Below the pieces are notes generated by a model. It did not search any database. It saw nothing but the letters and a program-made list of their open reading frames with translations, and was not told the DNA's origin. A stretch of DNA of 64,000 bases from Paenibacillus cellulositrophicus (GTDB lineage: Bacteria; Bacillota; Bacilli; Paenibacillales; Paenibacillaceae), in assembly GCF_009363095.1 (NCBI RefSeq), contig NZ_CP045296.1:124001-188000 (forward strand). The letters are read 5' to 3'. Within the stretch, counting starts at the first letter, position 1. Every line of letters starts with the position of its first letter. The position numbers and the translations under genes were made by a program. This document shows, piece after piece, positions 7,959 through 15,850 of the stretch.

Positions 7959-8851
7959 AGTTCTGCCGCATGATTCAGCAGGCCCAGCTGCCTCACGTAA
8001 GGTCTCAGCTCGTCGACGGAATCCAGAAAGTTCGTATACACCCGGATCAAAGTCGCGTTCGGTTTATCCTGTTCCAGCTCCCGCCGAAGCAGGTCGATCA
8101 CTTCCAGCAGCTCTTTCTGAATCCGCTCCGGCTGCGGCAGCTCTTGGACCTTTTGGGCAAAATACTGCAGAAACTCACCCAGGTTCGACCGCCGGGTCGG
8201 GAGGTCCACCGGATTGATGTCGTTAAAATAGGCGCTCGACACCTTGAGAATCGGGACCGGCTCCTTATCGATCATGTCGCGGATGACCGCGTCCATCCGG
8301 TCTACGCAAAACCGGGCCAGTTCCGCCATCGGACAGGCGATGGCCGTTTGGACGGCATGGGACAAATATTCCCGCGACATGCCGCGGTAGATCGCCACGA
8401 TATCCCCGAGATAAGGGGAGATGGAATCGCCGTATGCTTCGTAGAAGCAGTCGCGGTGCCACGTCAGAAACGCGGCGCGCTTTTTTTTCCATTCCACCTG
8501 GAAGTTTTCGTTAGCGGTGATCGGCAGCTCTTTGAACTCGCTCGTAAAAAAGTGGTTTTCCAGCATGTATTGAAGCTGAAACTCGATCTTGCGCCGCAAA
8601 ATTTCCTTCGGCGGGTCCCCCGCCAGCCGCAGCGAGCGATCCAGCTCCCGGGCTTGCTCAAACATCGTCCGGTGCACGAAGGTGAAAACGCCGGTAAACA
8701 GGTCCTCTTTGGAAGGAAACACTTTATAAATGCTGCCCTTGGCCATGCCGCATGCTTCCGCAATGTCCTGCATGGAGGCGGCGAAATATCCTTTTTCTTT
8801 AAAAATACGCATTGCCATATTGATGATCTGCTGCTTTTTGATTTGCTCCAT
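7931..8851 (-). CDS. TetR/AcrR-family transcriptional regulator with long C-terminal domain
   Basis: 306 residues. The N-terminal helix-turn-helix is clear (IFKEKGYFAASMQDIAEACGMAKGSIYKVFPSKEDLF, given here only as residues about 16-52). At 306 residues it is much longer than the usual 190-220, with an extra helical C-terminal region after the ligand-binding domain. I start at the ATG at 8851, behind AGGGGTGG, rather than nine codons upstream where no ribosome site is seen. It is divergent from the hydrolase gene at 9008, whose promoter carries two operator-like repeats. Confidence 0.9.
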   Translation of the reverse strand: MEQIKKQQIINMAMRIFKEKGYFAASMQDIAEACGMAKGSIYKVFPSKEDLFTGVFTFVHRTMFEQARELDRSLRLAGDPPKEILRRKIEFQLQYMLENHFFTSEFKELPITANENFQVEWKKKRAAFLTWHRDCFYEAYGDSISPYLGDIVAIYRGMSREYLSHAVQTAIACPMAELARFCVDRMDAVIRDMIDKEPVPILKVSSAYFNDINPVDLPTRRSNLGEFLQYFAQKVQELPQPERIQKELLEVIDLLRRELEQDKPNATLIRVYTNFLDSVDELRPYVRQLGLLNHAAELQKDSPDQA

Positions 8852-8905
8852 CCTTACCACCCCTACACATTTTGACATGATGTCCGCGAAGGGTCAACAA
8901 AGGAA

Positions 8906-8948
8906 TTGACACAAAAAACTCAGGAGTCATATAATGAACTAGCGAGTT
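8906..8948 (+). promoter_or_regulatory. Promoter with tandem operator-like repeats, divergent from tetR
   Basis: TTGACA (8906-8911) and TATAAT (8930-8935) with an 18-bp spacer form a near-consensus promoter. Two 12-bp pseudo-palindromes of form AACTnnnGAGTy lie at 8917-8928 (in the spacer) and 8937-8948 (just past the -10), exactly 20 bp apart. Binding there by the neighbouring TetR protein would block RNA polymerase. Promoter is firm; operator assignment is inference. Confidence 0.75.
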
Positions 8949-8970
8949 TTATGCGGATATTTAAGTTGAC

Positions 8971-9011
8971 AGGAGGTGAGCCAAAGCGAGATGCTTTGGC
9001 GTGAAGTATGA
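8971..9011 (+). promoter_or_regulatory. Split ribosome-binding site bridged by a hairpin, with 6-codon upstream ORF
   Basis: The strong Shine-Dalgarno AGGAGGTGA (8971-8979) is 28 bases from the ATG at 9008, too far to work directly. Between them is a perfect 8-bp stem-loop (8980-8987 with 8993-9000, loop GAGAT). When folded it leaves 7 bases between stem and ATG, giving a normal effective spacing. The loop also begins a six-codon ORF (8991-9011, MLWREV) whose stop overlaps the main ATG. Either bridging or translational coupling would make this a regulated start. Confidence 0.6.
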
Positions 9012-9736
9012 AAATTTCGGATCAGATCGAAATGCTGGAACTGTCCCTTTCCATGGGCGATCGGGAGATGGTGATTCATCCTGTGGTCATCCGTGATAAG
9101 GATTCCTATGTATTGGTAGACACGGGGATGCCGGGCTGCTACGAAAAAATCGTAGAGCTCATGTCTCAGGCTGGGATCGACCCTGCCGCCCCTCATTCCA
9201 TTATTCTTACCCACCAGGATATTGACCATGTGGGCAGCCTGCCTCAATTTAAGGGCGAGGGCGTGGAGGTATACGCACATGCGGAAGACCAGCCTTACAT
9301 CGACGGGCTCAAACCAATGATTAAATTTAGCGGGGACCGTAAAAAGGGACTGCTGGAGTCGCTGCCGACCCAATTAGCTGAAGCCTTTGAGGCGACCTTT
9401 TCCGGAAAGGTGACCAATGTGACCCGCCTTCTTGCGGATGGCGAGAAGCTGCCGTTCGGCGGGGGACTGACCGTCATTTATACACCGGGCCATACTCCAG
9501 GGCATATCAGCCTGTATCACGAGCCGAGCAAAACATTGATTACCGGTGACGCCATGGTCGTTAACAACGGCGAGCTACAGGGACCGAATCCGCCGGTGAC
9601 GCCGAATATGGACGAAGCGATGCAGTCGATCACCAAATTCAAAGCCTATCCGATCGAAAACGTCATCTGCTATCATGGCGGTCTGTACCAAGGGGATGCC
9701 GGGGCGCGAATCGCTGAACTGACTGAGAGCCTGTAA
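9008..9736 (+). CDS. Metallo-beta-lactamase-fold hydrolase
   Basis: 242 residues, cytoplasmic. The metal motif reads THQDIDHVG (H69-x-D71-x-D73-H74), a variant of HxHxDH with Asp at the second His. Further ligand segments are YTPGHTPGHIS and ITGDAMVV, and a C-terminal CYHGG. This subgroup holds lactonase-like and glyoxalase II-like hydrolases; the substrate cannot be told. The stop overlaps the next gene start (TAATG), so the two are coupled and under the TetR-flanked promoter. Confidence 0.9.
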   Translation: MKISDQIEMLELSLSMGDREMVIHPVVIRDKDSYVLVDTGMPGCYEKIVELMSQAGIDPAAPHSIILTHQDIDHVGSLPQFKGEGVEVYAHAEDQPYIDGLKPMIKFSGDRKKGLLESLPTQLAEAFEATFSGKVTNVTRLLADGEKLPFGGGLTVIYTPGHTPGHISLYHEPSKTLITGDAMVVNNGELQGPNPPVTPNMDEAMQSITKFKAYPIENVICYHGGLYQGDAGARIAELTESL

Positions 9737-10869
9737 TGACAGACACCGCAAGCTTGAACAACAGCCGTTTGAGGAACAACAAATGGCTGCGGTTTTTGGT
9801 GACCTGCGTGTTTGCCGTCATCGGCGGATTCATCTTCCAATGGATCCATATGCCGATACCATGGCTGCTGGGCTCCATGGTTTTTGTCATGATCGGCTCC
9901 AAGCTGTTTAAAGGCGTTTCTTTCTTTTGGCCGGGGCAGGTACGCAATACGGGAATGATCATCATCGGTTATACGATGGGATTGTCTTTCACCTTGTCCA
10001 CGCTGAAGCAGATCGGGCATCAGCTGCCGACGATGGTTCTGTTTACGGCGCTGCTGCTGGTCGTTGCTGCGGCGATCGCTTTTATGATCGCTTTTCTGTC
10101 GGGAATCCCGTTTCCTACGGTGCTGATGGGCAGCATTCCCGGGGGGCTGAGCCAAATGATCACGCTGGCGGAGGAAGTGGAGGGAATCGATTTGACGGTC
10201 GTGACCTTTCTTCAGGTGTCGCGGCTGATCATGATTATTTTCTGTGTGCCTTTCTTGATCTTCAGCCCGCTGTTCCATACCTCGGGATCGCATGCATCAG
10301 GAGCCGCATCTGCGGCGACATCGGCTGATTGGTCCGCCCTGTTTCCGCATATCTGGCTTTTCGCGGTGGTATGCGTCGTGTTTGCCTTGGTGGGCAAACG
10401 GATCAAATTTCCGACAGCCTTTCTTCTGGGGCCGATGATCGGCACCATCCTGCTCAATTTATCAGGATATGAGGGACATTCGCTCCCGCCGGTGGTCCTT
10501 AGCCTGTCGCAGCTGATGATGGGCGGGTATATCGGATTGCTGCTCAAACCGGAAAATTTGAAGCACAAAGTGAAAATCATTTTGCTCGCCATATTGAGCG
10601 GTGTCGTGTTGATCGCATGCTCCCTCGGGCTCAGCGTGCTGCTGACCAAGTTTCACGCGATAACGGAAGTCACGTCATTTCTCAGCCTTTCGCCAGGCGG
10701 CATGGATCAGATGGCGCTGATCGCCAAGGAAGTGAACGGCGACCTGTCGGTCGTCACCTGCTATCAGTTGTTCCGGACCCTGTTTATCTTTTTCGCCGTA
10801 CCGCCGCTGCTCAGGCTGATCTTCAGATCGATGCTTAAAGGGAAAAAAATGGCCAACAGGCCGATGTGA
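9736..10869 (+). CDS. AbrB-family (duplicated) integral membrane protein
   Basis: 377 residues with about ten hydrophobic segments and an internal duplication: the first half carries MPIPWLLGSM and GSIPGGLSQM, the second FPTAFLLGPM and SLSPGGMDQM. This is the AbrB duplication membrane family, also mis-annotated as putative ammonia monooxygenase. It is probably a transporter or transport regulator; no substrate is established. Coupling to the hydrolase and TetR control suggest a small uptake- or efflux-plus-hydrolysis module. Confidence 0.85.
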   Translation: MTDTASLNNSRLRNNKWLRFLVTCVFAVIGGFIFQWIHMPIPWLLGSMVFVMIGSKLFKGVSFFWPGQVRNTGMIIIGYTMGLSFTLSTLKQIGHQLPTMVLFTALLLVVAAAIAFMIAFLSGIPFPTVLMGSIPGGLSQMITLAEEVEGIDLTVVTFLQVSRLIMIIFCVPFLIFSPLFHTSGSHASGAASAATSADWSALFPHIWLFAVVCVVFALVGKRIKFPTAFLLGPMIGTILLNLSGYEGHSLPPVVLSLSQLMMGGYIGLLLKPENLKHKVKIILLAILSGVVLIACSLGLSVLLTKFHAITEVTSFLSLSPGGMDQMALIAKEVNGDLSVVTCYQLFRTLFIFFAVPPLLRLIFRSMLKGKKMANRPM

Positions 10870-10907
10870 TCTATCAACAGCGCACCCACATGTTTTATCT
10901 ATTCAAC

Positions 10908-10940
10908 CAGTCATCGCTTTTCGGCCTTGGCTGTTTTTTT
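10908..10940 (+). terminator. Probable intrinsic terminator after the AbrB-family gene
   Basis: A 6-bp stem CAGTCA/TGGCTG (one G-U pair) with a 14-base loop is followed by seven T residues. The stem is weak but in the right place. Confidence 0.5.
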
Positions 10941-11072
10941 ATCTTTAGACCACCAGCCGACGCTGCGCCACGCTAACCCTGCGAATGCTGCTGTGTTATG
11001 CTTTTGCTGCTGCCGAATATCTTCTATACTATAGTCATTATCGGGTTGACCTATTTGGGAGGAACATAGCGC

Positions 11073-11777
11073 ATGAGCATATCACATCAATCGAGTGACA
11101 AGCCGGTCCAGGTATTTCCGTGCCTGACGGCGGTTTCGCCTGAGGAGTGGCGGGAGTCCGAGCCGTTCATCCGGCGTTTTAAAGCCAAATCGCGAATATT
11201 CCAGCGGGATGATGCGGCGGCATATGGTATGTTCCTTCTCAGTGGAACTGCGAGGATTACGGTGATCGGCGAAAATGGCTCCGAATCCGTCATCAACCTG
11301 CTGACGGCTGGAGAAATTTGCTCACTCTTGGTGCTGAGCGGTCTGAGCGGGCGCGAGTATCCCGGTGAGCTGACTGCCGAGACCGAAGTGGAAGTACTGT
11401 TTGTGGGGAAAAGCAGCTTTATGCGTTGGGTACAGGAGTACGAGTCTATTCGCGCCACCGTGTTCGGCGGGCTGCTTGACGGCATGCTTCGCATGGTGGA
11501 ACGGACGCAGCAGCGCCAGACCCTCCCGCTTGACAACCGCCTTGCCGGAGCACTGCTGCGAATGACGGCCGGGGAAGCGCCGACGGTTCGGATCACCCAT
11601 CAGGAGCTGGCCGAAGAGGTCGGTTCGGTTCGCGAAGTCGTGACAAGGGCACTTGCCCGGTTTCAGCGGAAAGGGTGGATCGAGACCAGCCGGGGAACGG
11701 TCCGTATTTTGCAGCGCAAGCTGCTGGAAGAGGAGTTTGGTGACCTGGTCACAGAGGAATCCGGAGCTTCCTGCTAA
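11073..11777 (+). CDS. Crp/Fnr-family transcriptional regulator
   Basis: 234 residues. An N-terminal cyclic-nucleotide-like sensor barrel (residues about 25-130, with YGMFLLSGTARITVIGENG) is joined by a long helix to a C-terminal winged helix (ITHQELAEEVGSVREVVTRAL, residues about 175-215). No cysteine cluster for iron-sulfur is visible; the few Cys are isolated. It lies 49 bp upstream of the peroxiredoxin-like gene on the same strand, so it may be cotranscribed with it and relay a redox signal, which is inference. Confidence 0.9.
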   Translation: MSISHQSSDKPVQVFPCLTAVSPEEWRESEPFIRRFKAKSRIFQRDDAAAYGMFLLSGTARITVIGENGSESVINLLTAGEICSLLVLSGLSGREYPGELTAETEVEVLFVGKSSFMRWVQEYESIRATVFGGLLDGMLRMVERTQQRQTLPLDNRLAGALLRMTAGEAPTVRITHQELAEEVGSVREVVTRALARFQRKGWIETSRGTVRILQRKLLEEEFGDLVTEESGASC

Positions 11778-11826
11778 AGTGGGTTCATGCATCTCATGCA
11801 TAGAAGATCCAAGAGGAGGAATTTCC

Positions 11827-12396
11827 ATGACCAACCTGCTGATGACCGGGGACAAAGCCCCGCTCTTCCAATCGATCGACCAGCACGGCGATCCGGTGTC
11901 GCTGGACCAATTCCGCGGCCGCAAGGTGCTGCTGTCGTTCTTCCGTAATGCGGCTTGCGCTATGTGCAATTTACGCGTTCATCAAATGATCCAGAGGTAT
12001 CCCGACTGGCGTCGCAAGGGGCTTCAAGTCATCGCGTTGTTTGAATCGCCGGAAGCGAACCTGCACAAGTATGTAGGCGCTCAGCAGGCGCCTTTTTCGC
12101 TCATTGCCGATCCGAATGCCGACATCTATAGCCTGTACGGAGTCGAATCGTCGGAATCCAAGACGGAAGCTACATTAGCGCTGCCGAATGTTCATGAACT
12201 GGCAGATGAAGCGGCGGCGGCCGGTTTTCCGCTTACGCCTGAAGAGGGGGCCAATTTCCACCGCATTCCGGCCGAGTTTCTGATCGATGAAGAGGGGATC
12301 GTAAGGACCGCATATTACGGAAAGCTGATTACCGATCACCTTCCTTTCGAATGGGTGGACCGGTTCGCAGCGTCTCCCCGGAGGGGGCACTTATGA
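11827..12396 (+). CDS. Peroxiredoxin-like (AhpC/TSA) thiol protein
   Basis: 189 residues from the ATG at 11827, which has AGAGGAGGAA just upstream; the frame runs further back but inside the Crp gene. The thioredoxin fold shows VSLDQFRGRKVLLSFFRNAACAMCN at residues about 21-46: a CxxC (CAMC) in the peroxidatic position, where classical AhpC has TxxC. FLIDEEGIV marks the last strand. It likely reduces peroxides or disulfides in the cytoplasm. Confidence 0.85.
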   Translation: MTNLLMTGDKAPLFQSIDQHGDPVSLDQFRGRKVLLSFFRNAACAMCNLRVHQMIQRYPDWRRKGLQVIALFESPEANLHKYVGAQQAPFSLIADPNADIYSLYGVESSESKTEATLALPNVHELADEAAAAGFPLTPEEGANFHRIPAEFLIDEEGIVRTAYYGKLITDHLPFEWVDRFAASPRRGHL

Positions 12397-12477
12397 AGCC
12401 GGAGAATCGGTCACGCTAAAAGCCGCTGAAATAAGGCGAGACAATCCCTTACCATTGTATAGATTGTTTGGGACCCA

Positions 12478-12517
12478 AACAGTCATAGCAGGAATTTCCT
12501 TGCTTTGGCTGTTTTTT
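12478..12517 (+). terminator. Intrinsic terminator after the peroxiredoxin-like gene
   Basis: A long stem with one mismatch and one bulge (AACAGTCA at 12478-12485 pairing with TGGCTGTT at 12506-12513, extended inward by AGCA and GGAA) ends in a run of T. Confidence 0.85.
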
Positions 12518-12532
12518 CGTTTTTTTAAATTA

Positions 12533-12565
12533 TTCCTTGAAAGGAATATTCCAATGTGGTAATAT
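12533..12565 (+). promoter_or_regulatory. ArsR gene promoter with overlapping palindromes
   Basis: TTGAAA (12537-12542) and TAATAT (12560-12565) with a 17-bp spacer. Two overlapping palindromes cover the -35: TTCCTTGAAAGGAA (12533-12546) and GGAATATTCC (12543-12552). Both are suitable operators for the dimeric ArsR repressor encoded just downstream. Confidence 0.7.
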
Positions 12566-12584
12566 TTGGTCAGGAGGCATGAAG

Positions 12585-12914
12585 ATGAACACGACAACTT
12601 TGACTGCGCTTGCTGAGCCTAACCGGCTGCATATTATTGAGCTCATTCGCGACCGTGGTCCCCTGACCATCGGAGATATCGCAAATCGGCTTGAACTCAA
12701 TCAGCCCCAGACATCCAAGCATGTCCGGGTTCTTCACGAGGCCGGCCTCGTTGAAGTGCAGCCTGCCGCCAATCGGCGAATCATTAAGCTGCGTACCGAA
12801 CCATTTCAAGAGCTGGACCACTGGCTTGAGTCTTTCCGATCGATGTGGGATGACCGTTTGGACCGCCTGGATGAATATCTGCGGGATATCCAGGGTCTCG
12901 ATCACTCGGATTGA
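12585..12914 (+). CDS. ArsR-family transcriptional regulator
   Basis: 109 residues from the second ATG (12585), which has the better spacing to AGGAGG (12572-12577); ATG at 12579 is too close. The winged helix has LAEPNRLHIIELIRDRGPLT and LNQPQTSKHVRVLHEAGLV. No metal-binding cysteine or histidine motif is present, so this is the non-metal subgroup that commonly sits beside SRPBCC genes. It probably represses itself and the following SRPBCC and DUF1801 genes. Confidence 0.92.
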   Translation: MNTTTLTALAEPNRLHIIELIRDRGPLTIGDIANRLELNQPQTSKHVRVLHEAGLVEVQPAANRRIIKLRTEPFQELDHWLESFRSMWDDRLDRLDEYLRDIQGLDHSD

Positions 12915-13014
12915 CCGGTATGCATACAGAGAGCTGGGCGTTATAGCACTTCTCTTTGAGCAGAAGGACGCTATGAATCCAATACATTTGTCATAAGCGA
13001 AGGAGGAAATGAAG

Positions 13015-13524
13015 ATGACTGTTAACCGTGCGACAGACAGTAAGGTGATGATTACCCGGGTATTTGACGCTCCGCGTGAACTGGTGTTTCAAGCGTGGAC
13101 CGAGCCGGAGCGTCTGGCACAGTGGTGGGGACCGAAAGGGTATGAGCTGCACATCGCCAAGCTGGATCTTCGCCCAGGAGGCATATTCCTGGGAAGCCAG
13201 CGCTCTCCTGAAGGGCATGTGATGTGGGGGAAATTTGTTTACCAGGAAATCATCGCCCCCGAAAGGCTCGTCTTTATCCAGTCGTTTTCGGACGAAGCAG
13301 GAAATACCATCCGAGCTCCTTTCAGCGAGCAATGGCCGCTGGAAGTCATTAATGAACTTATGTTGACAGAGAGCGGCGGGAAAACCACCATGACGCTGAG
13401 CGGCGGGCCGTTCAATGCCACAGAGGAAGAGCGCGCAGCCTTTGAAGGAATGCGTCCTCATGTCCAAGAAGGGTTCGTCGGAACATTCGATCAACTGGAC
13501 GCCTATTTGTCTCAGAATAAGTAG
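13015..13524 (+). CDS. SRPBCC (AHSA1-like) domain protein
   Basis: 169 residues. The signature TRVFDAPRELVFQAWTEPE and LAQWWGPKGY, then DLRPGG and GGKTTMTLSGG define the AHSA1 subgroup. ATG at 13015 lies 8 bases after AGGAGG; ATG at 13009 is too close. It is 100 bp downstream of ArsR in the same direction, the usual ArsR-SRPBCC arrangement, and is thought to bind hydrophobic ligands; the ligand is unknown. Unrelated in detail to the SRPBCC at 4750 apart from the fold. Confidence 0.9.
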   Translation: MTVNRATDSKVMITRVFDAPRELVFQAWTEPERLAQWWGPKGYELHIAKLDLRPGGIFLGSQRSPEGHVMWGKFVYQEIIAPERLVFIQSFSDEAGNTIRAPFSEQWPLEVINELMLTESGGKTTMTLSGGPFNATEEERAAFEGMRPHVQEGFVGTFDQLDAYLSQNK

Positions 13525-13566
13525 TGGATTTTGACGAAATCAGACTTATGAAAGGAAGTGGCATGA

Positions 13567-13908
13567 TTGAATCCGGAAGTTACTGAATACATTGATCGGC
13601 TTCAACTGCCTTGGCAGATTGAAGTGTGCACGAAGCTTCGTGACATGGTTCATCAATCGATTCCAGGTGTCGAAGAACGGATACAGTATAAAAAACCGCA
13701 TTTTTTGAAAAATGGTCATTATGCTGCGGTCATTTCACCTTCTAAGGATGCAGTTGCATTTATGATCATGAATGCGGAAGGCCTGGATCTTCCCAAAGGT
13801 CAATTCGATGGACCACCGGAAAGGAAATGGATGAAAATCCGCGATGGCGAGCCTGCCGACTATGATATGCTGTCCAAGTATCTGATCCAGGCTTCAAGCG
13901 GACTATAA
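13567..13908 (+). CDS. DUF1801 / YdhG-like protein
   Basis: 113 residues. It matches the DUF1801 fold by IQYKKPHFLKNGHYAAVISPSKDAVAF (residues about 39-65) and the C-terminal DYDMLSKYLIQAS. Translation appears to start at TTG (13567) behind AGGAAGTGG; an overlapping ATG at 13563 would give only a 7-residue peptide. Function of the family is unknown. It follows the SRPBCC gene by 42 bp and ends at a terminator, so ArsR, SRPBCC and DUF1801 form one operon. Confidence 0.85.
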   Translation: MNPEVTEYIDRLQLPWQIEVCTKLRDMVHQSIPGVEERIQYKKPHFLKNGHYAAVISPSKDAVAFMIMNAEGLDLPKGQFDGPPERKWMKIRDGEPADYDMLSKYLIQASSGL

Positions 13909-13956
13909 TATCCGAATCCGGGTCTTGATTATTAGATTAATCCATCATATGGACCC

Positions 13957-13988
13957 AAAAAACATCGCGTATGTCGTGATGTTTTTTT
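13957..13988. terminator. Bidirectional terminator between DUF1801 and LysR genes
   Basis: AACATCGCG (13961-13969) pairs with CGTGATGTT (13975-13983, G-U tolerated) around a TATGT loop, flanked by an A run on the left and a T run on the right. Confidence 0.85.
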
Positions 13989-14013
13989 CTTTTAAACTCC
14001 AAGATGAGCTCCT

Positions 14014-14934
14014 TTAAGACTGCATGGATGCCCCTAATTCTTCCAAGTCATGTTTTAACCACTCCATAAAACGGCGGGAGACCTGCGAATGGGTCTTTTC
14101 TTTGCGCTGGATGACGCCAAGGTAGACAGGGCCGTGATCCGGCAGATCGAAGTCAAGAATCGCGATATTGTCCTTGCGGAAGGCCGGTTCGTTCATAAAC
14201 GAAAAGTTGAGCCCGATGGTCACGGCGCCATGGTTCATGCACGCCCTGAAGATCAGATCCCGGTTATTGGTGGTGAAGAGCACGTCTACCGGGCCATAAA
14301 GTGACTGAAAGTCGTCCATATACCACTTCACATAATCGTCGTTATAGAGGACGACGGTCTGCTGCCTTAATTCTTCAGGACCGACCACGGGCTTCAGGGC
14401 GAGCGGCGACGCGCTGCTGATGCCGGCGACCATGTGCACAGGGAGCAGCCGCTCGAAAGCAAGGCCGGTGCGTTCGATCAACCGGTTTTTGAACAAAATG
14501 ATGAGTCCGAGATCGCTTTTGTCCTGGTTCACATCGTCAATGATGTCCTGCGAGCCTTTTTCCACGATCTCCAGCTTCACGTCCGGAAACTTCTTTTTAA
14601 ATTCGATCACGACACGCTCAAGAAGAGACATGGGGCTTGGTATAGTCGCCACCCGCAGCCGGCCCTTGACCGTACCCGAAAATCCGCGGGCGGCCTCCAG
14701 CAGATCTTCATATTTCTCCAGCGTTTCATACGCTTTTTTGATAATGATTTTGCCTTCGGGAGTCAGGGTGACTCCGGATTTGGACCTGGTAAAAATGCTG
14801 ATCCCCCACTCCGATTCCAGACTGGTGATGGCTTGGCTGACCGCTGAAATCGTCACGTGAAGCTGCTCGGCCGCTTTGGAAATCGAACCGGCCCGCGCCA
14901 CCTCCACCAAGTACTCCAGCTTTTCCGTATTCAT
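14014..14934 (-). CDS. LysR-family transcriptional regulator
   Basis: 306 residues, usual length. The N-terminal winged helix reads LEYLVEVARAGSISKAAEQLHVTISAVSQAI (residues about 6-36), followed by the linker helix and a periplasmic-binding-like effector domain. It is divergent from two SDR genes, the classic position for a LysR activator of a catabolic operon. An inverted repeat lies in the shared intergenic region at 15000-15032. Confidence 0.92.
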   Translation of the reverse strand: MNTEKLEYLVEVARAGSISKAAEQLHVTISAVSQAITSLESEWGISIFTRSKSGVTLTPEGKIIIKKAYETLEKYEDLLEAARGFSGTVKGRLRVATIPSPMSLLERVVIEFKKKFPDVKLEIVEKGSQDIIDDVNQDKSDLGLIILFKNRLIERTGLAFERLLPVHMVAGISSASPLALKPVVGPEELRQQTVVLYNDDYVKWYMDDFQSLYGPVDVLFTTNNRDLIFRACMNHGAVTIGLNFSFMNEPAFRKDNIAILDFDLPDHGPVYLGVIQRKEKTHSQVSRRFMEWLKHDLEELGASMQS

Positions 14935-14992
14935 GAAGCATCGTCCTTTGATCTTTAAGTTTTTCTTAAACGAAATTCAATAGGTTTAAATT

Positions 14993-15032
14993 TTGCTGAA
15001 TCTCAAGACATGTTAACATAATGATGTGAGAT
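14993..15032 (+). promoter_or_regulatory. Promoter and inverted repeat between lysR and SDR genes
   Basis: TTGCTG (14993-14998) and CATAAT (15017-15022) are 18 bp apart and face the SDR genes. The inverted repeat ATCTCA (15000-15005)/TGAGAT (15027-15032) brackets the -10. It is a candidate LysR site, though LysR activators usually bind further upstream. Confidence 0.45.
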
Positions 15033-15049
15033 ACGAAAGGAAGGGATTC

Positions 15050-15808
15050 ATGATGAGACTCGAAGGAAAAGTTGCACTGATTACTGGTGCCGGCGCAGGG
15101 ATTGGCAAAACGACGGCTCTCCGCTTTGCGGAAGAAGGCGCCAAAGTCGTCGTTACCGATATAAATCAGGACAGCGCCAAGCAGACGGCTGCGGAAATCA
15201 CGCAGGCCGGCGGCGAAGCTGCAGCATTCCGTCATGATGTCAGCAATGAGGACGAATGGAAAGAAATTGCGAATGCTGCGGTTCAGCAGTTTGGCCGCAT
15301 CGATATTTTGTTCAACAATGCCGGCATTTATTTCATCAAGCCGCTGGCCGACATCGAACTGGCGGAATGGAACCGGATGATGGCGATCAATGTGACCGGC
15401 GTTTTCCTTGGGATGAAGCACGTGATGCCGCTCATGGCCAAGCAAAAGGGTGGCTCCGTCATTAACGCATCCTCCATTGCGGGGCTGACGGGCGCATCCG
15501 GCCATATCGCTTACGGAGCTTCTAAAGGCGCGGTCCGGACGATGACCAAGGACGCCGCGATCGAATACGCAGCCGCAGGCGTTCGGGTGAACTCGATCCA
15601 TCCGGCCTACATCAACACCGCCATGGGCGCTTATGCGTCCGAGGTGAGCCAAATGTCCGAAGCCGAACTGGGTAAAAAGGTAGCGCCGATGGGCCGTTTC
15701 GGCACGGTGGAGGAAGTAGCGAATCTGGTGGTATTCCTGGCATCGGACGAGTCGTCGTATTCCACGGGATCCGAATTTGTCATCGACGGCGGGGCAACGG
15801 CTATCTAA
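15050..15808 (+). CDS. Short-chain dehydrogenase/reductase (SDR), glucose-1-dehydrogenase-like
   Basis: 252 residues. Classical SDR: nucleotide loop TGAGAGIG, NNAG, the catalytic serine in INASSIAG and YGASK (Tyr and Lys), and the C-terminal GSEFVIDGGATAI. Start ATG at 15050 follows AAAGGAAGG; the adjacent ATG at 15053 is equally possible. The Asp after the second strand (VVTDIN) suggests NAD preference. It is followed 42 bp later by a second SDR and is probably activated by the divergent LysR protein. Confidence 0.92.
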   Translation: MMRLEGKVALITGAGAGIGKTTALRFAEEGAKVVVTDINQDSAKQTAAEITQAGGEAAAFRHDVSNEDEWKEIANAAVQQFGRIDILFNNAGIYFIKPLADIELAEWNRMMAINVTGVFLGMKHVMPLMAKQKGGSVINASSIAGLTGASGHIAYGASKGAVRTMTKDAAIEYAAAGVRVNSIHPAYINTAMGAYASEVSQMSEAELGKKVAPMGRFGTVEEVANLVVFLASDESSYSTGSEFVIDGGATAI

Positions 15809-15850
15809 GAGTCTGTATATTAAAGTGAATTCATAGGAGCGTGTTCAATC

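Noticed and set aside
7931..8878. Upstream ATG (8878) as the TetR start
   Set aside because: No ribosome site; the ATG at 8851 has AGGGGTGG and fits the family start.
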